Assembly (NCBI GenBank): GCA_016125275.1
Contig: WGMB01000001.1
Coordinates: 62,001-126,000 of the forward strand
DNA from: Acidobacteriota bacterium
GTDB lineage: Bacteria > Acidobacteriota > Terriglobia > Bryobacterales > UBA6623
Reading direction: 5' to 3'
DNA: 64,000 nucleotides
A model generated the notes under the pieces. It saw only the letters and a list, made by a program, of their open reading frames with translations, searched no databases and was not told the DNA's origin. Made by a program: the position numbers and the translations under genes. Shown here piece after piece: positions 6,967-14,494 of the stretch. Each line of letters opens with the position of its first letter. Within the stretch, counting starts at the first letter, position 1.

Positions 6967-8372
6967 GTGCGACGGCCACGCCGTTGAATCTGACGCAACT
7001 GGAGGGTTGGTCCAAGTCCGAAGCGGCGGCCTGGAACGCTCTGCTGGCGGCTCTGCCGGCTGACGACGCTTGGTCGAGCTGGCTGGAGGCCGTGGCCGCC
7101 GAGACGTTGTCGCGCCCGTCGGGCCGCCGTCCCAAGCTGACCATCTCCAAGGTGATCCAGAGCGACGAGCCGCCGGTGGTGCAGGCGATGGAGGGCGAGC
7201 GGGTGGTGCTGGGGCGCGACGCCGAGTGCGACGTGGTCCTGCCCGAAAAGGTCATCACCAAGCAGCACGCGGCGGTCTACCTGGAAGACGGGCGCTACTG
7301 GCTGGAGGACCTGGGCAGCGCCATGGGGGTCTTCCGGCGCAACAAGAAGCTCGAGCCGCACATGCCGGTCGAGCTCAGCGAGCAGGACCAGTTCAGCATC
7401 TTCCCGTACAACTGCCGGTTCGAGATCGAGGCCGTGTGGGCGCCGGAACAGGACGTGGCGCTGGGGGCCGTGGAGACGAGGGTCCAGACCTGGGCGGACT
7501 TCGAGCAGGCCGGCGGGGCCGGACAGCTCGTGTTTCCGCTGTTCGTCCACCCAGCCGGCCGGGCTCTGTTCGTGGAGGTCGAGGCGGGGCTGGCGGAAGA
7601 GATCGTGACGGGATCGCTGCCGGCGCTGGGCGAGTCGGCCGAGGCCGCCGGGCTGCTGGAGGTGGACCGGGCCCTGCTGGAGGTCTGGCTGCTGACGCTG
7701 GCGGACCGCTTGGGAGACAGCCTCGAGGCCGACATGCAGTTGACGCTGGGGACGCGTCCCGGGCCGGAGACGGCTTGGCCGCTGCTGCGCGGCGTGACGG
7801 TTGAGACGAGCCTGCGGATTCGCGGCCGGGGCCGGACGCTGCGCTTGTTTTTGCCGTTTCGGACGCTGGAGCGGATGCGCTACGCGCCGTCGCTCCAAGG
7901 CGCCGCGCCGGAGCAGGTGAGCTGGCGCTGCCGCGTGACGATCGCCACCGAGCGGTTCGAGGTCGGCGAGCTCAGCCACCTGGAACCCGGCGACGTGCTG
8001 CTGCCCGACATCGGCGTGACCCTGTGGCTGCCCGGCGAGCAGCGCGCCGGCTGGCGCTGCACGGCCGACGCCGGCTACTCGAGCCTCGAAATCGGCGAAT
8101 ATTTTGAGACGGAGTTGGACGTGTCAGATCAAGGCCCTCAGGCGGAAAACCTCAGCGAGCTCCCCGTGGAGCTGCATGTCGTCGTCGGCGACAAGCGCCT
8201 GACCTTCGCGGAAGTGCAGCAGTTGCGGCCCGGCTCGGTGATCGACCTCGAGCGGGCGCCGGACGCCCCGGTGGAGCTGTGGGCCAACGGCGCTCGCGCC
8301 GGCCGCGGCGAGCTGGTGGAGATCGACGGGAAGTTGGGCGTGAAGGTGACGGAATGGTTGCGCAAACCCTAG
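6963..8372 (+). CDS. sctQ: FHA-SctQ fusion, cytoplasmic sorting-platform protein
   Basis: A 469-residue protein. Residues ~60-158 form an FHA domain: GR at 84-85, ITKQH at 98-102 (canonical SRxH) and GSAMG at 118-122 (canonical GSxNG), so the phosphothreonine pocket is partly altered. The rest is SctQ: a central region, a first SpoA-like segment at about 305-380, and a C-terminal SpoA/FliN domain at about 399-466 (LPVELHVVVGDKRLTFAEVQ, RPGSVIDLERAPDAPVELWA). SctQ builds the cytosolic platform that binds SctL and chaperone-substrate complexes. Textbook SctQ proteins lack an FHA domain; in other systems the FHA fold is in SctD. The fusion may replace or contact that partner, or read a kinase mark (inference). 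Confidence 0.9.
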   Translation: MSATATPLNLTQLEGWSKSEAAAWNALLAALPADDAWSSWLEAVAAETLSRPSGRRPKLTISKVIQSDEPPVVQAMEGERVVLGRDAECDVVLPEKVITKQHAAVYLEDGRYWLEDLGSAMGVFRRNKKLEPHMPVELSEQDQFSIFPYNCRFEIEAVWAPEQDVALGAVETRVQTWADFEQAGGAGQLVFPLFVHPAGRALFVEVEAGLAEEIVTGSLPALGESAEAAGLLEVDRALLEVWLLTLADRLGDSLEADMQLTLGTRPGPETAWPLLRGVTVETSLRIRGRGRTLRLFLPFRTLERMRYAPSLQGAAPEQVSWRCRVTIATERFEVGELSHLEPGDVLLPDIGVTLWLPGEQRAGWRCTADAGYSSLEIGEYFETELDVSDQGPQAENLSELPVELHVVVGDKRLTFAEVQQLRPGSVIDLERAPDAPVELWANGARAGRGELVEIDGKLGVKVTEWLRKP

Positions 8373-8776
8373 TCCGGGCCCTGCCTTTGGCGTGGTTGCA
8401 GCTCGCCGACGCCGGCTCGGTCGGCTCGGAAGGATTCGTAGAGATCGTATGGTGGGACTACTTCAAGGTCTTATTGGTATTGGCGGCGCTGGTGGCGGGG
8501 GCGTATGCGCTGGTGCGCTACGCCGGGCCGAGGGTTCCGCACGCGGCCGGCGGCGCGGGGCCGGTGAGGGTTTTGGGGCGCTATCCGCTGGAGCCGCGCA
8601 AGACGCTCTACCTGGTGAGGGTGGGCGAGCAGACGCTGCTGGTAGGGGCTGCGGAGGGCTCGCTGAGCCTCCTGCACACCGTGCCGGAGGGGTCGATCGA
8701 CTTGGCGGCGTTCGAGCGGCCGAAGGTCTCCGGGGCGTTCCTCGAGAAGTTGCGGGAGCTGCAGGCGCGCAAATGA
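8354..8776 (+). CDS. FliO-like membrane protein within the T3SS operon
   Basis: A 140-residue protein. ATG 8354 is the natural start, overlapping the end of sctQ by 19 nt. It has a short exported N-terminus, one membrane helix at about 37-58 (WWDYFKVLLVLAALVAGAYA) and a cytosolic domain whose motif VRVLGRYPLEPRKTLYLVRV-GEQTLLVG (70-98) is that of FliO. FliO assists assembly of the FliP/Q/R export gate in flagella. It is normally absent from injectisomes. Its position immediately before sctR matches the flagellar order fliN-fliO-fliP. The gene ends in an ATGA overlap with sctR. Confidence 0.82.
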   Translation: MVAQTLVRALPLAWLQLADAGSVGSEGFVEIVWWDYFKVLLVLAALVAGAYALVRYAGPRVPHAAGGAGPVRVLGRYPLEPRKTLYLVRVGEQTLLVGAAEGSLSLLHTVPEGSIDLAAFERPKVSGAFLEKLRELQARK

Positions 8777-9501
8777 AGCGACTGGCTCCAGCTCTGGCGG
8801 CGCTGCTGCTGGCGGCGCAACCGTTGGCCGCGCAGACGCCGTCGGCGGATTCGCTCACCAACCCGGTGGTGATGGTGATCGTGCTCGGCGCGATGGCCCT
8901 GGCGCCGTTCGTGATGATCATGCTCACCTCGTTCGTGAAGATCGCGGTGGTGCTGTCGATCCTGCGCAACGCGCTGGGCACGCAACAGGTGCCGCCGTCG
9001 CAGGTGATCACCGGGCTGGCGTTCGTGTTGACACTGTTCGTGATGTCGCCGGTGGCCGAGCGCATGTATGACGCCGCCGGGGGCGTGCCCGAGACGCGCG
9101 AGATCTTCTCGCAGGCCAGCGTGCGCAACGTCTACGAGGCGGTCAAGCGCGGGCGCGAGCCGCTGCGCGAGTTCCTGCTCAAGCACGCGCATGACAAGGA
9201 CCGCATCCTGTTTCTGGAATTGGCGGCGCGGCTGGACGGCGCGGCCCCCGGGCGCGAGGATTTTCGGGTGCTGATCCCCGCTTTTGTGACTAGCGAGCTC
9301 AAGGAGGCTTTCCAGATCGGCTTCCTGCTGTTCATCCCGTTCATCGTGGTGGATATGGTGGTGGCGAACGTGTTGCTCGCGATGGGCATGCAGATGCTCT
9401 CGCCGGTGATCATCTCGCTGCCGTTCAAGCTGCTGCTGTTCGTAATCGTCGACGGCTGGTATCTGGTGGTGCGCGGCCTGGTGCTGAGCTACGCCGGCTG
9501 A
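8773..9501 (+). CDS. sctR: T3SS export-gate protein SctR (FliP/YscR family)
   Basis: A 242-residue FliP/YscR protein. It has an N-terminal signal-like segment (1-21, ending AAQ), as in FliP. The family core follows: FVMIMLTSFVKIAVVLSILR, ALGTQQVPPSQVITGLAF, the periplasmic loop, then LIPAFVTSELKEAFQIGFLL and the C-terminal hydrophobic helices. SctR pentamers form the core of the export gate with SctS and SctT. A cleavable signal is a FliP-type trait that most injectisome SctR proteins lack. Confidence 0.95.
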   Translation: MKRLAPALAALLLAAQPLAAQTPSADSLTNPVVMVIVLGAMALAPFVMIMLTSFVKIAVVLSILRNALGTQQVPPSQVITGLAFVLTLFVMSPVAERMYDAAGGVPETREIFSQASVRNVYEAVKRGREPLREFLLKHAHDKDRILFLELAARLDGAAPGREDFRVLIPAFVTSELKEAFQIGFLLFIPFIVVDMVVANVLLAMGMQMLSPVIISLPFKLLLFVIVDGWYLVVRGLVLSYAG

Positions 9502-9514
9502 GGAAAGGGTTGCC

Positions 9515-9781
9515 ATGGATTCAGAAACCGTCATTCGACTACTGCGGGAAGGCTTGCTGCTGATCGTGCTGGTCTCGGCCCCGCCGATGCTGGCTTCGCT
9601 GGTGGTGGGCCTGACGGTCAGCATCTTGCAGGCCACCACGCAGGTGCAGGAGCAGACGTTGAGCTTCGTGCCGAAGCTGCTGGCGATCTTCTTGACGCTG
9701 GCCGTGGCCGGGCCCTGGATGCTGGCGCAATTGGTGCACTTTACTGACGCCGTGATGTCCGCCATCGTGGAGGTCCGCTAG
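9515..9781 (+). CDS. sctS: T3SS export-gate protein SctS (FliQ/YscS family)
   Basis: An 88-residue protein with two hydrophobic hairpin helices and the FliQ/YscS pattern (VLVSAPPMLASLVVGLTVSI, then LQATTQVQEQTLSFVPKLL). Length is normal. It follows sctR after 13 nt with a good ribosome site (GAGGAAAGG) and precedes sctT. Confidence 0.95.
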   Translation: MDSETVIRLLREGLLLIVLVSAPPMLASLVVGLTVSILQATTQVQEQTLSFVPKLLAIFLTLAVAGPWMLAQLVHFTDAVMSAIVEVR

Positions 9782-9789
9782 GCAAGCCC

Positions 9790-10623
9790 GTGGACGAGTG
9801 GATCCCCACCCTGCGCGAGATCGCCCGTTCGCTGGGCCTCGGCGGCGACCCGGCGGCCTACCTGGCCGTGTTCGGGCTGGCGTTGGCGCGCCTGGTCACG
9901 GCGATTTCGCTGGCGCCCTTTCTGGGCGGCAAGAGCGTCCCCAACCAGGTGAAGGTGGGTTTGGCCGCCGCGATGACGATTCTGCTGTTTCCGCTGCTCG
10001 ATCCTGTGGCCGAGGCGCCGCCGCCGACGTTGCTGTGGGTGGCGCTGCTGGTGAAGGAGGTCCTGATCGGCGCCCTGCTGGGGCTGCTGTCGCAGTTGGT
10101 CTTCTTCGCCATCCAGATGGGCGGAGCGCTGATCGACACGCAGCGCGGCATGAACCAGTTCAGCTTTTTCGCGCCGCAGCTCCAGGGCAATACCTCCGCG
10201 CTGGGGCTGCTGCAGTTCCAGGCCGCCCTGGTGGTCTTTCTGGCGCTCGACGGCCATTTGGTCTTTCTGCAAGCCCTGGCGGACAGCTTCCAGACCACGC
10301 CGGTGAACGCCTTTCCGCCGGTGGTGGCCGACGGCATGGCCTTCGTCGACCGGCTGGCGCGCTTCTCGGCGGACCTGTTCCTGATCGCCCTGCAACTGGC
10401 GGCGCCGGTGATGGCGGCGCTGTTCCTGATCGACGCCTCGTTCGGGGCGCTGGGCAAGATCGCGCCGCAGATGCCTGTCCACGGCGAAGCGCATACGCTC
10501 AAGAGCCTGGTCGGCCTGCTGATCGTGTTTCTGGCCTTGCCGCTGCTGATCCAGCAGTTCGGCGTCTCGATGGTGGACATGCTGGCCGGCGTGAAGGAAG
10601 TGGTGCGGAGGCTGTCGGCATGA
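9790..10623 (+). CDS. sctT: T3SS export-gate protein SctT (FliR/YscT family)
   Basis: A 277-residue polytopic FliR/YscT protein that caps the export-gate spiral. It contains recognisable family segments (GLALARLVTAISLAPFLGGK, QMGGALIDTQRGMNQFSFFA, LQLAAPVMAALFLIDASFG). GTG 9790 is the start. It overlaps sctU by ATGA. Confidence 0.94.
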   Translation: MDEWIPTLREIARSLGLGGDPAAYLAVFGLALARLVTAISLAPFLGGKSVPNQVKVGLAAAMTILLFPLLDPVAEAPPPTLLWVALLVKEVLIGALLGLLSQLVFFAIQMGGALIDTQRGMNQFSFFAPQLQGNTSALGLLQFQAALVVFLALDGHLVFLQALADSFQTTPVNAFPPVVADGMAFVDRLARFSADLFLIALQLAAPVMAALFLIDASFGALGKIAPQMPVHGEAHTLKSLVGLLIVFLALPLLIQQFGVSMVDMLAGVKEVVRRLSA

Positions 10624-11687
10624 GCGGCCAGAAGACGGAGCAGCCGACTCCGAAAAAGCTCCAGGACGCGCGCAAGAAGGGCCAGGTCCCCAAGAGCCAG
10701 GACCTCACCAACGCCTTCCTGTTCATGACCGCCGCCGGAACGCTGGGGATGATCGGCGCGAGCTTGGTGGAGCGGCTCGAAGGGCTGATCCTGAGCTTTC
10801 TGGACGAGAGGACCTTCCAGGGAGACGCGCCGCCGTCGGAGCTGTTGTCGAGGGCCGGCGAGGCTTTCTGGACGGTGATTCTGGCGCCGCTGCCGGTGCT
10901 GGCCGGCATGGCCGCGGTCTCACTGCTGATCGGCTTCGTGCAGGTGCGCGGGCTGTTCGCGCCCGAGGCCATCAAGCCCGACATCAAGAAGCTCAACCCG
11001 CTCGACGGCTTCAAGAACATCTTTGCCAAGCCCAAGACCTACATCGAGCTCGGCAAGAACCTGCTCAAGTTCGCCGTGGTGCTGGGGATCGTGTACGCGA
11101 ACGTCAAGTCGATCCTGCCGGAGCTGCTGCTGACGCCCCGGGCGCGGCCCGAACAGGTTTTGCCGCTGGTCGGCGACCTGCTCAGCGACCTGCTGCTGCA
11201 GATCGGCACGTTCTTCCTGGCGCTGGGCGCGGCGGACTTCATCCTGCAGCAGAAGCTCCATCTCAAGGAGCTGATGATGACCAAGGACGAGGTGAAGCGC
11301 GAGTTCAAGTCCGACGAGGGCGACCCGCTCATCAAGGGCCAGCGGCAACAGCTCCACCACGACCTGCTCAGCGAGGGCTCCATCGCAGAGACCGCCAAGG
11401 CCGACGTGGTGGTCGTCAACCCGACCCACCTGGCCGTGGCGCTGCGCTACGTGGAGGCCACGATGTCGGCGCCGAGGGTGACGGCCAAAGGGCAGGACGA
11501 GCGCGCCAAGGAGATTCTGAAGCTGGCTCGGCGTCACGACGTGCCCATTCTGCGCAACATCCCCTTGGCGCGCGGACTCATCAAGATCGAGATCGGCCAC
11601 GAGGTGCCCGAAGAGCTCTACGCGGCGGTGGCCGAGGTGCTCAACTGGGTCTACCAACTGCGGCAGGCCGAAGCGGAGGAAGCATGA
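10620..11687 (+). CDS. sctU: T3SS autocleaving switch protein SctU (FlhB/YscU family)
   Basis: A 355-residue FlhB/YscU protein. It starts MSGQKTEQPTPKKLQDARKK, the hallmark of the family. Four membrane segments cover roughly residues 30-210, then a cytosolic domain carries the autocleavage motif NPTH at 267-270 (VVNPTHLAVALRY). Cleavage between Asn and Pro switches export from early to late substrates. It sits directly before 11684, whose product has an FxxxPhi motif of the type FlhB's cytosolic domain recognises. Confidence 0.96.
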   Translation: MSGQKTEQPTPKKLQDARKKGQVPKSQDLTNAFLFMTAAGTLGMIGASLVERLEGLILSFLDERTFQGDAPPSELLSRAGEAFWTVILAPLPVLAGMAAVSLLIGFVQVRGLFAPEAIKPDIKKLNPLDGFKNIFAKPKTYIELGKNLLKFAVVLGIVYANVKSILPELLLTPRARPEQVLPLVGDLLSDLLLQIGTFFLALGAADFILQQKLHLKELMMTKDEVKREFKSDEGDPLIKGQRQQLHHDLLSEGSIAETAKADVVVVNPTHLAVALRYVEATMSAPRVTAKGQDERAKEILKLARRHDVPILRNIPLARGLIKIEIGHEVPEELYAAVAEVLNWVYQLRQAEAEEA

Positions 11688-12094
11688 GGATTCTGGACGC
11701 ATTGAACCCGATACAAGCCGGCGGAGCGCGCTCGCGCGAGCTGGCGAGGCAGGACGGCGTCTCCTTCCGCGAGCGCATGAAGAAGCTCGCGCCGCTGCGG
11801 GCGGCGGGCTGGCGGCAGTTGCTGCGGCTGAACCGGGAGACGCAGGTCGACCCGTGGATCGCGCCGCCCACCGCGCCGCCGGGCTACGGAGTCTCCGATG
11901 CGGCTTCGGAGCGAGCGCAGATCCGCGGGATCGTCGACCAGCGGCTGCCCGCGCTGGCCGAGTACGCCGCCCCGGACGGCCTGCAACAGCGCAAGGACGC
12001 CGTCGGCAAGATGCTCGATCTGCTCGACCGGCAGCAGCAGGCCCAGGACCAGATCGCGGCGCGTGGCGCGCGGGCGGCGGCGCAGCACGGGTAG
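11684..12094 (+). CDS. Uncharacterised T3SS protein, candidate early export substrate
   Basis: A 136-residue soluble protein that I do not recognise. The start overlaps sctU by ATGA. It begins MRILDALNPIQAGG, similar in style to the N-termini of SctP and the proteins at 457-1269 and 17784-18119. FRERM at residues 28-32 fits the FxxxPhi gate-recognition pattern. The C-terminal half is a charged Gln/Ala/Asp-rich helix. Possible roles are a secreted structural subunit or gatekeeper; nothing in the sequence decides. Confidence 0.7.
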   Translation: MRILDALNPIQAGGARSRELARQDGVSFRERMKKLAPLRAAGWRQLLRLNRETQVDPWIAPPTAPPGYGVSDAASERAQIRGIVDQRLPALAEYAAPDGLQQRKDAVGKMLDLLDRQQQAQDQIAARGARAAAQHG

Positions 12095-12100
12095 GACGGC

Positions 12101-12511
12101 ATGAAAGAGTTCGGATTCAGCGACAGCGATTTCTACGCCATAGCCCGGCGGGCCTATGAGCTCAGCCTGCAAGGCGCCTACGAGCCGGCGGCGACGCTGC
12201 TGGAGGGGCTGCGCGCAATCGACCCTTTGGATCGCCACAGTCTGCTATCGCTGGCCGCGGTGCGGATGAAGCAGGGGCGCGCGTCCGAGTCAGCGGCGAT
12301 GCTCGAGGCCTGGCTGGCGGAGAGACCCCGGGACGAGCAGCCCCGGGCCCTGCTGATCGAGGCTCTGCTGGAGCTCGGACGCGTTCCCCAGGCTCACGCC
12401 GAGCGTTTGCGCCTGGAGGCCGGCGGCGGCGTCCTGTCGCAACGGCTGGAATTACGGCTGCGGGCGGCCGAGCAGAGTGCGGATCGGACGCTGAGCCCGA
12501 GGCGTCGGTGA
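12101..12511 (+). CDS. TPR protein, likely T3SS chaperone (SctG/SycD-like)
   Basis: A 136-residue protein with about three tetratricopeptide repeats (FYAIARRAYELSLQGAYEPA, then DRHSLLSLAAVRMKQGRASE). It is the last gene of the main sct operon, with an AGGA ribosome site 4 nt before ATG. Small TPR proteins in T3SS loci are class II translocator chaperones or needle co-chaperones. The specific partner is unknown; the protein encoded next (12645) is one candidate. Confidence 0.75.
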   Translation: MKEFGFSDSDFYAIARRAYELSLQGAYEPAATLLEGLRAIDPLDRHSLLSLAAVRMKQGRASESAAMLEAWLAERPRDEQPRALLIEALLELGRVPQAHAERLRLEAGGGVLSQRLELRLRAAEQSADRTLSPRRR

Positions 12512-12518
12512 TTTTTTT
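12487..12518 (+). terminator. Weak intrinsic terminator candidate at end of main sct operon
   Basis: A short stem GACGC (12487-12491) / GCGTC (12502-12506) is followed by GGTGA and seven T residues. It overlaps the stop of the TPR gene and precedes the next promoter. The stem is only 5 bp, so it may be leaky. Confidence 0.3.
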
Positions 12519-12529
12519 GAGGAGTCGGG

Positions 12530-12556
12530 TCAACTTCATCTCTCGGGGAGCGATAA
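12530..12556 (+). promoter_or_regulatory. Sigma-28-like promoter of the second T3SS operon
   Basis: TCAACTTC, 11 bases, AGCGATAA, continuing CTCGGGCG as in the promoter at 16901. The predicted leader is about 80 nt and ends in a strong AGGAGG. Confidence 0.8.
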
Positions 12557-12644
12557 CTCGGGCGTAAGTCAGGGAACAAAGAAAAACCCCGGCGCAAGAG
12601 TTTCGGAGAGACAGTCAGCAGGCAGCAAACAGGAGGAAATGAAA

Positions 12645-13811
12645 ATGAATCTCAACCCTTTGAAGTCGATGATCCAGGTCGTGACCGCCCCGATGGGGCC
12701 GCTGGGCGGCGTGGTCGCCAACGTGTTGGGGGGATTGCTCGAAGCCGGCGCAAAGGGCAAGCAGCAGCTGACGGCTCTGCAGGCGCAGTATCCGAAGGCC
12801 TCGGGTTTTACGGGTGGACAGCAGACCGCTTCGCGGCCGCAACCGTTCTCGATCAACGTCATTCAAGTCACCGTCAACCCGATGGACAACTTGCAGAAGG
12901 CCCCCGGCGCCGGCGCGCTGCAAAGCTTCGGCAAGGTCGGCGAAGTGGGCAACGACTCGCAGTGGGGCCAGTTCGCCAACCAGGCCAACGCCCGCATCAC
13001 CGGCAACGACAAGTCCTTCAACTTCAACGGGACCAACCCCTGGCTGGGCGGCGGCGACAAGAGCGACATGGCGGCCGTGGGCTGGGCGCTGCAGAAGAAC
13101 GACAAGGTGAAGTTCAACTCCGACACCAAGCAGTTCTTCGTGACCAACGCCGACGGCTCGACCAAGAACGTGGCTTCGCTCGATGAGGTGAAGGCCCAGA
13201 TCGCCAAGAGCGGCGGCGCGAACCCGAACAACGGCGCGGCCTACAACGCGGTCGGCTCGTTCCTCGACGGCCGGGTCGGCCAGGCCCAGGCGCAGTCCGC
13301 CAGCCAGCAGCCGCAGGGCGCCGAGGACATCATCAAGGCCCTCTCGGAGCTGTTGCAGAAGCTGCTGTCGGCGCTGACCGGCCAGGGCTCCGCCGCCTCC
13401 GGCGCTGCCAGCGGCTCGTCGGCCCCCGCGTCCACCGGCGGAACCGGCTCGAGCGGCTCGGTCTCGGCCCCGGCGGCGACCTCCAGCTCCCCCGCGGCGA
13501 GCGGCACGGGCTCGGCGTCCGGCTCCGGCGACGTGGCCTCCTCCGGCGCCTACGAGCCCGGCCAGGGTCTGCTCAGCGGCGTGAGCTCCTCGATGGATTC
13601 GGCGGTCTCCGCCATCGGCTCGAAGGTCGACAGCATGATGGACCAGGCCGAGAAGCTGATGATGTCCGACAAGCCCTCGGACCAGATGAAGGCCCAGCGG
13701 CTGATGCAGCAGGCCAACCGCATCCAGGAGATGTTCTCGAAGATGATGGAGGACATCCAGAAGAGGTTCAGCGCCGCCCTCGGCCGCGCCGGCTACCAGA
13801 AGGCCCAGTAA
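12645..13811 (+). CDS. Putative T3SS-secreted protein (translocator or filament candidate)
   Basis: A 388-residue protein with no family I recognise. AGGAGG at 12631-12636 lies 8 nt before ATG 12645, so that start is preferred over ATG 12639. The N-terminus is hydrophobic and glycine-rich (MIQVVTAPMGPLGGVVANVL). A Gly/Asn/Asp-rich domain spans about 90-200. A Ser/Ala/Gly/Thr linker covers about 245-300. The C-terminus is a long amphipathic Met/Gln-rich helix (DQMKAQRLMQQANRIQEMFS). It has its own sigma-28-like promoter, no Sec signal, and is followed by a SycD-like chaperone, the usual arrangement of translocators or abundant secreted subunits. The function is inferred from context. Confidence 0.65.
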   Translation: MNLNPLKSMIQVVTAPMGPLGGVVANVLGGLLEAGAKGKQQLTALQAQYPKASGFTGGQQTASRPQPFSINVIQVTVNPMDNLQKAPGAGALQSFGKVGEVGNDSQWGQFANQANARITGNDKSFNFNGTNPWLGGGDKSDMAAVGWALQKNDKVKFNSDTKQFFVTNADGSTKNVASLDEVKAQIAKSGGANPNNGAAYNAVGSFLDGRVGQAQAQSASQQPQGAEDIIKALSELLQKLLSALTGQGSAASGAASGSSAPASTGGTGSSGSVSAPAATSSSPAASGTGSASGSGDVASSGAYEPGQGLLSGVSSSMDSAVSAIGSKVDSMMDQAEKLMMSDKPSDQMKAQRLMQQANRIQEMFSKMMEDIQKRFSAALGRAGYQKAQ

Positions 13812-13825
13812 GGAAATCTCCAGTC

Positions 13826-13854
13826 GGGTCGGCCGCCTCCTCCGCGGCCGACCC
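13826..13854 (+). other. Perfect GC-rich hairpin between secreted-protein and chaperone genes
   Basis: An 11-bp perfect stem (13826-13836 with 13844-13854) encloses a 7-nt loop CTCCTCC. No T run follows, so it is more likely an mRNA-stabilising or attenuating structure than a terminator. Confidence 0.6.
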
Positions 13855-13910
13855 AAGAGTTTCACCAGACAACCGAGACAAAGAGCAAGAAGACGGGAGA
13901 CAGATTCAAA

Positions 13911-14402
13911 ATGCCGAACGAAACCGCAGTGACCGATGTGACTCTGGACCAGATCCTCGACGGCGAAGCGACGATGAACGACATCTTCGGCTTCAGCGAC
14001 TTGCAGATCCAGTCCATCGCCGTGCTGGGCTTCCAAGCCTACGAGCAGGGCCGCAACGACGAGGCGCGCATCCTGTTCGAGGGCCTCACCGCGCTGGACA
14101 GCAAGTCCTACTACGGCTACGCCGGCCTCGGCGTGCTGGCCCTGGTGGAGGATGACGTCGACGCCGCCGTCGACTACCTGCGCCAGGCGGCCGAGCGCAC
14201 CTCCGGCGACGCGGCCGTCTACGCCAACCTGGGCGAGGCTCTGTTCCGCCAGGGCAAGGTGGAGGAAGCCGCCGACGCTTTCCAGAAAGCGATCGAGCTC
14301 GATCCGGAAGGCAAGGACCCGGGCGCCAACCGTGCCCGGGCCATGATGTACGGCGTCAGCGTCGTGCTCGAAGAAGCCGCCAAGGCGATGGAGCAGGAGT
14401 AG
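13911..14402 (+). CDS. SycD/LcrH-like TPR chaperone
   Basis: A 163-residue protein with the SycD/LcrH pattern: an N-terminal helix (MNDIFGFSDLQIQSIAVLGF) followed by three TPRs (YEQGRNDEARILFEGLTALD, then YYGYAGLGVLALVEDDVDAA, then NLGEALFRQGKVEEAADAFQ) and a C-terminal capping helix. Class II chaperones keep hydrophobic translocators soluble and deliver them to the sorting platform. Its neighbour at 12645 is the obvious client. GGGAG lies about 10 nt before the start. Confidence 0.85.
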   Translation: MPNETAVTDVTLDQILDGEATMNDIFGFSDLQIQSIAVLGFQAYEQGRNDEARILFEGLTALDSKSYYGYAGLGVLALVEDDVDAAVDYLRQAAERTSGDAAVYANLGEALFRQGKVEEAADAFQKAIELDPEGKDPGANRARAMMYGVSVVLEEAAKAMEQE

Positions 14403-14411
14403 TGGCCGGGC

Positions 14412-14446
14412 GGGCCGGGGCAGGGCGGCGCGAGCCGCCCCGGCCC
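14412..14446 (+). other. GC-rich hairpin upstream of sctV
   Basis: GGGCGGC (14423-14429) and GCCGCCC (14434-14440) close a GCGA tetraloop (GNRA type). An outer helix pairs GGGCCG (14412-14417) with CGGCCC (14441-14446) around a bulge. No T run follows. It could lower read-through or protect the upstream mRNA, making the export gate SctV less abundant than the chaperone. Confidence 0.5.
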
Positions 14447-14494
14447 CGCTCCCGCCGATGGCGCGCAGCGGCAATCGGGTAACCTGGAGAGCTT

